From contig QXCR01000006.1 in the NCBI GenBank assembly GCA_004380135.1, forward strand, positions 434,001 through 498,000: a DNA stretch of 64,000 nt, read 5' to 3'. The stretch's first letter is position 1. Every line of letters begins with the position of its first letter. The notes beneath the pieces were generated by a model. The model made no database searches. It was not told the origin of the DNA and saw only the letters and a program-made list of their open reading frames with translations. Position numbers and translations under genes: made by a program. Source of the DNA: Stemphylium vesicarium (Eukaryota > Ascomycota > Dothideomycetes > Pleosporales > Pleosporaceae). Positions 57,061 to 64,000 of this stretch are shown piece by piece.

Positions 57061-58886
57061 ATGGTTCACTTTCGCACAGATATCGGGGCGACGAACGAGG
57101 CGGCAGACCCAGACAATGGGAATTACGCGAAGGAACTCGAGACAGACGTGTTGATAGTAGGCGCCGGCTTTGGTGGCATTTACTTGATGCACAAGCTCCG
57201 CCAGCAAGGCTTCAAGTGCAAGATCATGGAGGCTGGTTCCAACATTGGCGGCATCTGGCATTGGAACTGCTATCCAGGCGCCCGCGTCGACTCCCAGGTT
57301 CCCATTTACGAATACAGTATGCCAGAGGTCTGGAAGGTAAGCGCGAACCACAGAGCACCCGGCTTGAAATAGTCTGACTGGCCATAGGACTGGAATTGGT
57401 CATGCAGGTACCCTGGCACCGAAGAGCTCCAGAAATACTTTGATCATGTCGAGAGAAAGCTGGACATCAAGAAGGACTGTGCGTTCAACACCAGAGTCGT
57501 CGGTGCGCAATACGACAAGCCGTCATCGAGATGGGTTGTAAAGACTGAAGACGGCCGAACGGCACGCTGCAGGTATTTCCTGCTAGCTCTTGGCTTTGCA
57601 GCGAAGCGACATTTTCCAGACTGGCCGGGCATGGACAAGTTCGAAGGCGAAATTCACCACTCCAGTTTTTGGCCAGCTTCCGGAGTCGATGTCAAGGGCA
57701 AGCGAGTTGCGGTGATCGGCACTGGATCTACGGGTGTTCAAATCGCCCAGGAGACTTCAAAGGAGGCCGCCAGTATCACGCAGTTCGTTCGGACGCCGAA
57801 TCTTTGTCTGCCCATGCAGCAGAAGCCTTTGACGAAGGAAGAGCAGGACAGGAGAAAGCAAGGCGAATACCAAGAAGTATTCAAGAAGCGTTTAACGACC
57901 TTTGCTGGCTTTCAGTACGACTACATCGAGAAGAATACCTTTGACGATTCGCCAGAAGAGCGGGAGGCATTCTACGAGAAGATGTTCCAGAATGGTGGTT
58001 TTGAGTTCTGGCTGGTAAGTAGTCTAATTGCGCAGCTTATGGACAAGAAACTCACAGGTCCCAGGCCAACTACAAAGACCTACTGTTCGATAACAAGGCC
58101 AATCGCGAAGCATACAATTTCTGGGCAAAGAAGACACGTGCGCGGATAACAGATCCTGAGAAGCGCGAAATTCTCGCACCACTCGAGCCCCCACACGCGT
58201 TTGGTACCAAACGGCCCAGTCTTGAGCAAAATTATTACGAAATGCTCGACAAGCCCGAGAACAAGGTTATTGATGTGAACAAGAACCCGATCAAGGAGCT
58301 CAATGAGAAGGGAATCGTGCTAGCCGATGGTACCCTCCACGAGTTCGACGTTATTGCGCTTGCGACTGGCTTCGATTCGGTGACAGGTGGCATGAAAAAC
58401 ATGGGTTTGAAAGATGTGGACGGAGTCGAGCTCGCAGAGAAGTGGAAGAACGGTACTTACTCGTACCTGGGCATGACCTTGAGTGGTTTCCCGTAAGTGA
58501 CCAATCCTTGAAGATGTCGTATAGTGGCTAACTGATTGTCCAGCAACTGCTTCTTCCTATACGGTGCCCAGGGTCCGACCGCGTTCTCCAACGGGCCGAC
58601 ATGTGTCGAGGTGCAGGGAGACTGGATCGTTGACGCAATCAGCAGACTTAGGGACGAAGGCATCACCTACTGCGAGCCAACCCACGAGGCTGAGCAAGAA
58701 TGGCGGCAAAAGATCACCGAGTTGAGTGACAAGACTCTGATCCCGCAGACCAAGTCATGGTATATGGGCGACAATGTGCCAGGCAAGGTTCGAGAGCAGT
58801 TGAGCTTTGCAGGTGGTTTCCCTCTGTACCGGGAGATGACACGGAAAGCGCTGGACAATGGGTTTGAAGGCTTTGTCATGGCGTAA
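57061..58886 (+). CDS. Baeyer-Villiger flavin monooxygenase (4 exons)
   Basis: Exons 57061..57336, 57388..58014, 58065..58492 and 58544..58886 splice in phase into about 557 residues. Two dinucleotide-binding motifs are present: GAGFGG (residues 34-39, FAD) and GTGSTG (NADPH). The Baeyer-Villiger fingerprint FxGxxxHxxxWP is exact: Phe177, Gly179, His183, Trp187, Pro188. ATGFD and GPTAFSNGP late in the chain are also typical. It converts ketones to esters or lactones using NADPH and oxygen; the substrate is unknown. The neighbours (HET and CQD1-like) give no pathway context. Confidence 0.96.
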
Positions 58887-59221
58887 TATATCCACCGTAG
58901 GCGTAGTGCGGCATTCCACGTTCTGTTAGTTGTGTAATTGATAGCAAATCCATGTCTTCTAGTGACTCAATCCATGCTATCCAAAGTGAAGCGAACGTGA
59001 CTCCCGGGAAAGACCGAGATGATACATGTATGCGCCGAGACATGCGGGTGTTTGCATGGCGGCTTCCTACATGACTGTGGGAGAAGCCGGGTGCAAGGGT
59101 CGGCGTGGTGTGGAATTTACGCCGACGCGACGTCACGACCCGCGACTCTCTATGGGTGTCGACTACCACGGCCATACCTCATGGACCCCATACGCGCCGC
59201 ATTTGCACGACGCCCGGTACC
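58887..59221. other. Intergenic, promoter of the CQD1-type gene
   Basis: Open in the frame of the downstream gene from 59105 but with no ATG until 59222, so taken as 5' leader. Confidence 0.5.
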
Positions 59222-61442
59222 ATGAGGACGGCGCTCCTTTTGGGACGCCAATGCTTTCGCCAGGGCCTCCCGAGGCTCACGGCTCGCGCATCGAATCGAC
59301 CCTTTACAAATGCCTCATCGATCTGGCGGCGACTCGCCACCCCCAAGTTTAAGGGTCGAACAATATTATGGTCTGGCGCAGCAACGGGGGCAGCGGGCGG
59401 CGCATTGCTGAGCCCGCTGGCATTTGTTGAAGTAGCCAATCACAAAGTCGGCAATGGAGAGCAGACGCACGAAGAAGCAATGCTGGAGGCGTCGACGAAG
59501 GAACTGGACGAGCAAGTACCGCATGCGCTGCGAAACTCTGCAAAGTACAGGCGAGGCGTATACTTCTTCATCGAGGATTATATAATCGAGCCGATAGCCA
59601 CCGGCTTCCGCTTCCTGCATCTGGTCATCATCTTCGTGCCCGTCATAGTAACGATACCGGCCATATGGTTTGGCTCGCGGCAGCCTGACAGGGACAATGA
59701 GCGGAGCGGGACGTTGTGGTGGTATGGCTTCCTGGTGGCATCTATGGAGAGGGCGGGGGCTGCCTTCATCAAGGTACGCTGTAACACGATATGGCATCTG
59801 GTGCAGAGCGAAGACTAACTTCATGCTAGCTCGGACAGTGGGCAGCTTCGCGAACAGACGTCTTCCCGACCGAGATGTGTCAAATCATGTCGACTCTCCA
59901 CTCCAACGCGCCCGCGCATTCTCTCCAAACGACAAAACGTACAATTGAGGCCGCATTCGACGGACAAAGCTTTGACGACATCTTTGAGGAGTTCGACGAG
60001 AAGCCACTTGGCGTAGGCGCGATTGCCCAGGTCTACAAGGCGAGACTAAAGCCTCATCTTGCGACACTGGAAGACAACACAATCGAGCGGGAGCAGCCCA
60101 ATCTAGCGCGCAGGATCAAGAAGAATGTCGACGTGACGCTGAAGAGCTCACCGTCGAGGGTGCCCTCGAGCCATGTCGCTATCAAGGTCCTTCATCCGAA
60201 AATCGAGAAGATAGTGCGGAGAGACTTGCGAATCATGGCCTTCTTCGCAGCAATCATCAACGCCATACCCACCATGGAGTGGTTCTCTTTCCCGGACGAA
60301 GTGGAGCAATTTGGCGAAATGATGAGGCTGCAACTAGATTTACGTATCGAAGCTGCGAACCTCACACTTTTCCGACAAAATTTCAAGGATCGGACGACAG
60401 CCTGGTTCCCTTATCCCTACACAGACTATACCACGCGCAACGTACTCATCGAAGAGTTCGCTCAGGGGATTCCTATGGAGGATTTCCTGCAGAACGGAGG
60501 TGGCGTCTTCCAAAAGGACATTGCAGATGAGGGTTTGGATGCTTTCCTCACCATGGTCCTCATTGACAACTTTATCCATGCAGACCTGCACCCAGGTAAC
60601 ATCATGGTCCGCTTCTACAAGCCCCAGCAACTCGACGTGTCCATCTTCGCTAGGAAGGAAGATCGAACAACAGGTCCCAAAGAGTCTCTTGATGTCACCG
60701 AAGAAGTGCTGGAGCGTTTACGACCACACAAGAAGAATCCAAAGCAATGGAAAGCAAAGTTGCAAGAGATTGATAACGAAGGATACCGCCCCCAGTTGAT
60801 TTTCATCGACACTGGCCTAGTGACGGAACTGAATGCAAAGAACCGCGCCAACTTCCTTGACCTCTTCAAGGCTGTTGCTGAGTTTGATGGCTACAAGGCA
60901 GGTCACCTCATGGTAGAGAGGTGCAGACAGCCTGATGCAGTGTTGGATGGTGAAGTGTTTGCTTTGCGTATGCAGCATCTGGTATTGGGTGTCAAGAGCC
61001 GTACTTTTGCTCTTGGCAACATCAAGATCGGAGACATTCTGAACGAGGTCCTGTCTATGGTGCGAACACATCACGTTCGCCTCGAGGGAGACTTTGTGAA
61101 TGTTGTTCTCAGCATACTTCTCTTGGAGGGTATTGGAAGAAGCTTAAATCCCAACTTGGACCTGTTTGCAGGGTAAGTGCTAACAACGAAATTCCTGGCT
61201 CGAACACTAACCAGCCAAAGTGCACTTCCAATACTACGACAATTGGGTACGCAAAGCGGATCTTCCATGATCCGTGGCGGCGACTTTTCCATGCTCAAGG
61301 TGTGGGTTGGTCTTGAGGCTCGTAGCTTCTTGCAAGCCTCGATCGATACGGTACGTGTTCTAAAGACTGTCATAATGCACCGCTAACAAGTGCTTAGGTG
61401 GAACGATGTGTAAAGTCTGATCAGCTATCACCAAACATATAA
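59222..61442 (+). CDS. CQD1: ABC1/UbiB-family atypical kinase, CQD1/ADCK2 type (4 exons)
   Basis: Exons 59222..59773, 59830..61172, 61221..61350 and 61398..61442 splice in phase into about 689 residues. The first ~50 residues from MRTALLLGRQCFRQG are an Arg-rich mitochondrial presequence, followed by two hydrophobic segments. The UbiB signature is complete: LGQWAASRTDVFP (the family KxGQ region), the Ala-rich loop LGVGAIAQVYKA, VAIKVLHP with the lysine, DLRIEAANL, HADLHPGNIM (catalytic) and FIDTGLV (metal). The QWAASRTD form and the TM-containing N-terminus match yeast Cqd1/human ADCK2, which helps distribute coenzyme Q from mitochondria. Start at 59222 was chosen as the first ATG. The last exon is 45 nt. 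Confidence 0.92.
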
Positions 61443-61769
61443 GAATACAGATAGTAGTAACCTTCTGCCGTTGACTCACTATAATGATGCACCTCTCGTT
61501 GGACCTAAAAATGAAATTAATCCCCCCTCGTTGTCGGAGCGCAAGGCGCCCGCGGTTGCTCAAGGTATGCGTCAGGCTGACAAGGGTCTCCTGATATGAC
61601 GTCACGCATGGGGTAAGCTTCACAGCTACCTAGGCCAACACCATCTTCTTTTCTTTACATCGACCTTTCTACCGCACTCCGTTACACTGAACCACGAACT
61701 GGAAACAACCAGAAAAACCCGGCAAACTACGAAGGACTTAGTCCTCCACAAAGTCTCTCAACCGCTACA
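61443..61769. other. Intergenic, promoter of the kelch gene
   Basis: 327 bp with a pyrimidine-rich stretch from about 61640 to 61680 just upstream of the kelch gene. No gene. Confidence 0.5.
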
Positions 61770-63122
61770 ATGGAAGCAGGCGCAGCCGGAGTGCTGTACG
61801 CGGCCGAGAACCTACTTGAGGGCGCTGTCGCGCTCGTCAAGGGCATAACACACCCGACACTGCCAATCAAGGCAAATCTCACACGTATATCATCTGTCCC
61901 GCTCCCGAGATCGCACCACACAGTCTCAGTAGTCAAGGGCCGGGCCTACATCTTCGGCGGAGAGACTGAGCCTGGCAAGCTCGCGGACAATGATATGCAC
62001 GTTGTGATCCTCCCCTCAAGTGGAGTTCTTGACGCCGACTACACCAAATACCCCGCCCGCGCATCAAACGGCCTTGACGACGTACCGAGCTCGAGAAAGG
62101 GACACACAGCAGCAGTGATTGACGACAGCATATACATCTTTGGTGGCGAAGCAGAGGGTGTCACGGACGAAAAAGGAAGAGTCTGGGTGTACGACACCAT
62201 ATCAAACACTTGGTCTTACCTCGACCCAGCTGAGGCCACGCTCTTCCCCAGCCAACGATCAGGCCATGCTTCCGCGAGCTCAGATCTCCCAGGCCCGAAG
62301 ACGACGACATATGTCGAGACAGCACCCCAAGCTCCCGCCGATCCCGCGAAACACGTACCAGAACCCCCCGAGCCGAACTCGTATGGCACCGTCTTCGTTG
62401 TCGGTGGCCGCGACACAACCAGCAGCGAACTCTCAAACGACGCACTGGCTTTCGATATCAAGACACGAACATGGACCAACATACCCTCGCCATCAGGTCA
62501 TCCTCGAGAAGGCGCGAGCCTAGCTCTGGTCGGCAGTCGCCTGTATCGTTTTGGTGGTAAAGGTGTAGAAACCTTTGCGTCTGGCGCGATGGAATATGTT
62601 GACGCATCTCATGTATGGACACACGCCGAAAGGGGGACGACGCCAGTAGTGAGCGGGTGGGGCTGGGAGGAAGTGAAGGCAGACGGTCAAGGCAGTACAC
62701 CTGTGGCGCCGCAGGCTCGTTCTGACGCAGGACTTGTCGGGGTCACCACAGGCCAAGGCCGACACTACCTACTGGCTATTGGCGGTGAGACTGAAAACGG
62801 CGAGTTTGTCGACGACATTTGGTCTCTGCAGCTTGCGCCTGAACGTTCCACCGCCGCCGCAACCAAGGATAATATCCGCGCGAACATCAAGAAGGATACC
62901 CACGAGTCACACTGGTCTGAGGTAATCTACCGATACGTAGACACAAAAGGAGAAGAAGAGAAAGAAATTCCAGGGAAACCAAAGAAGGGACTAGGCTCAC
63001 GAGGTCATTTTGGTGTTGCCAAAGGGACAGAAGTTGATGGAGCGACTTGTGTCGTTTGGGGCGGGGTTGATGCAGACGGCAGAATGCTAGAAGATGGCTG
63101 GATGGTCACGGTCGACAGGTGA
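61770..63122 (+). CDS. Kelch-repeat (beta-propeller) protein
   Basis: Single exon of 450 residues. Six blades are visible by their GG motifs: AYIFGGETE, IYIFGGEAEG, VFVVGGRDT, LYRFGGKGV, LLAIGGETENGEFVDDIW and CVVWGGVDADGRM, each preceded by an H(T/A)V-like strand. There is no BTB, F-box or other domain at either end, and the first ~40 residues are Ala/Leu-rich but not a clear signal. Probably a cytosolic protein-binding propeller; partner unknown. Confidence 0.9.
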   Translation: MEAGAAGVLYAAENLLEGAVALVKGITHPTLPIKANLTRISSVPLPRSHHTVSVVKGRAYIFGGETEPGKLADNDMHVVILPSSGVLDADYTKYPARASNGLDDVPSSRKGHTAAVIDDSIYIFGGEAEGVTDEKGRVWVYDTISNTWSYLDPAEATLFPSQRSGHASASSDLPGPKTTTYVETAPQAPADPAKHVPEPPEPNSYGTVFVVGGRDTTSSELSNDALAFDIKTRTWTNIPSPSGHPREGASLALVGSRLYRFGGKGVETFASGAMEYVDASHVWTHAERGTTPVVSGWGWEEVKADGQGSTPVAPQARSDAGLVGVTTGQGRHYLLAIGGETENGEFVDDIWSLQLAPERSTAAATKDNIRANIKKDTHESHWSEVIYRYVDTKGEEEKEIPGKPKKGLGSRGHFGVAKGTEVDGATCVVWGGVDADGRMLEDGWMVTVDR

Positions 63123-64000
63123 GCTGCTATGCTGCGCGCTCGCAATCCAATTCAAGGTTATAGTAACACGGTTCTGTGTCGAATGACATTGCAACGTGCT
63201 CATCGTGCCTTTATTCTATGTGGTGATCTTCGGTCATGGCTGGTCATTCTCGGCCTTAGCGCCGTGCTATAGCTGCTTCTCCGTGGATCAACAGACATTC
63301 ACCTGACCATGGCAATTTCTATGCATCCATTGCAAACAATCTACTGCTGCAGCGTTGCATCCTGTTCGCTTGCGCTTTCGCTGCAAAAAGTGCGGTGAGA
63401 CATCTTCTGGCATCGGATCTTGCGACTACCACAAAGAGACAGGTGGGGGGCACAGCCACCAAGCCCCACACCACGCTGCGCCACTTCCTTTACCGCTTAT
63501 CGCGCCGTCAAGCGAGCTCCATATCTTGGTATCTACTTCGTGAATGCCTTGAAGATGTGAATTGGCTAGTGTGTGCACAGCTGAAACACCAACTTCGCCC
63601 AATCAAGAAAGTGACAGCAAACATCACCCAATCTTCGGCTCTTTAGATGAAGCGAATACCCGCCTGCAACCAGACAGTAGCTTGCTGTTACTTCGACATA
63701 CCCTGGGTTAACAAACACGAGCTCCGGTCGAGTGGCTGACAGCGGCGCGTGGGCGGGAATGACGGCGAGGGCCGCTCCAGTAGAACGTGATCAGGACGAG
63801 GCACATGGCTAAGGGGCATCCTGCCATTATGCGCATCTATTATGGGTCCTGGGGAGGATGGGGGTTGATCGTGGTGGCCCGCTATGCTTCCGTAGCAGCT
63901 TTCCTGTGTCCTGAAAAGGCTGCGAAAGCGCCAACAAGACTTTCGAATGTGGATTGGCAGCTGAAAACGTTTTCGGTACCCTCCCGTCACGCATCAGTAG
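63123..64000. other. Gene-free end of the window
   Basis: Open frames are all under 100 codons and without domains. A gene beyond the window edge cannot be excluded. Confidence 0.45.

Noticed and set aside
1..64000. tRNA, rRNA and CRISPR-like arrays
   Set aside because: Scanning both strands for T-loop GGTTCGANTCC-type motifs gave only isolated matches without acceptor-stem pairing; no spaced direct repeats of 20-40 bp were seen.

Overview
The window looks like nuclear DNA of a filamentous ascomycete (Pezizomycotina), and a Dothideomycete of the Pleosporales type is my best guess. The reasons are about 51% GC by eye, many split genes with short (about 50-80 nt) GT-AG introns, single-copy fungal housekeeping genes (VPS35, POL1, ISA2, kynureninase, CQD1-type kinase), and typical filamentous-fungal families: Pth11/rhodopsin-like receptors, HET, DUF3433, Ish1, P450, GT69. 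The class assignment is inference. I found no rRNA, tRNA, CRISPR array, intact transposon or telomeric repeat. Gene models below were spliced by hand so that exon phases agree; lengths follow from those models.

Layout. 0.1-9.2 kb: a two-repeat DUF3433 membrane protein, an isolated cytochrome P450 (both minus strand), a 2 kb gene-poor gap, then a seven-helix fungal rhodopsin-domain protein. 9.8-21.0 kb: an unrecognised nuclear-type protein, then two neighbouring plus-strand genes (12.5-14.2 and 15.9-18.4 kb) that are diverged tandem paralogues of a family I do not recognise, then a membrane plus coiled-coil protein. 21.3-24.1 kb: a secretory/nuclear-envelope Ish1-repeat protein and a small mitochondrial-type protein. 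25.3-26.2 kb: a broken ankyrin-repeat gene. 26.6-29.6 kb: VPS35 of the retromer. 30.0-36.3 kb: a minus-strand run of a secreted Ser/Thr-rich protein, three single-pass membrane proteins and an HpcH/HpaI-type aldolase. 38.2-42.8 kb: an NmrA-like oxidoreductase, ISA2 and kynureninase (the last two divergent). 43.0-48.5 kb: DNA polymerase alpha POL1, divergent from oligoribonuclease with MCB-like boxes between. 48.8-53.4 kb: a secreted protein of unknown role, a GT69 (CAP59/CMT1-like) mannosyltransferase, and a Cys-rich single-pass membrane protein. 54.0-64.0 kb: a HET-domain protein, a Baeyer-Villiger monooxygenase, a CQD1/ADCK2-type mitochondrial kinase-like protein, and a kelch protein, followed by gene-free sequence.

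There is no secondary-metabolite cluster: the P450, the monooxygenase, the aldolase and the NmrA protein are scattered and no PKS, NRPS or terpene synthase is present. The most interesting candidate for an undescribed system is the tandem paralogue pair at 12.5-18.4 kb, which shares a helical N-terminal module, one intron at the same codon and phase, a long disordered linker and a repeated GFTAVN motif.
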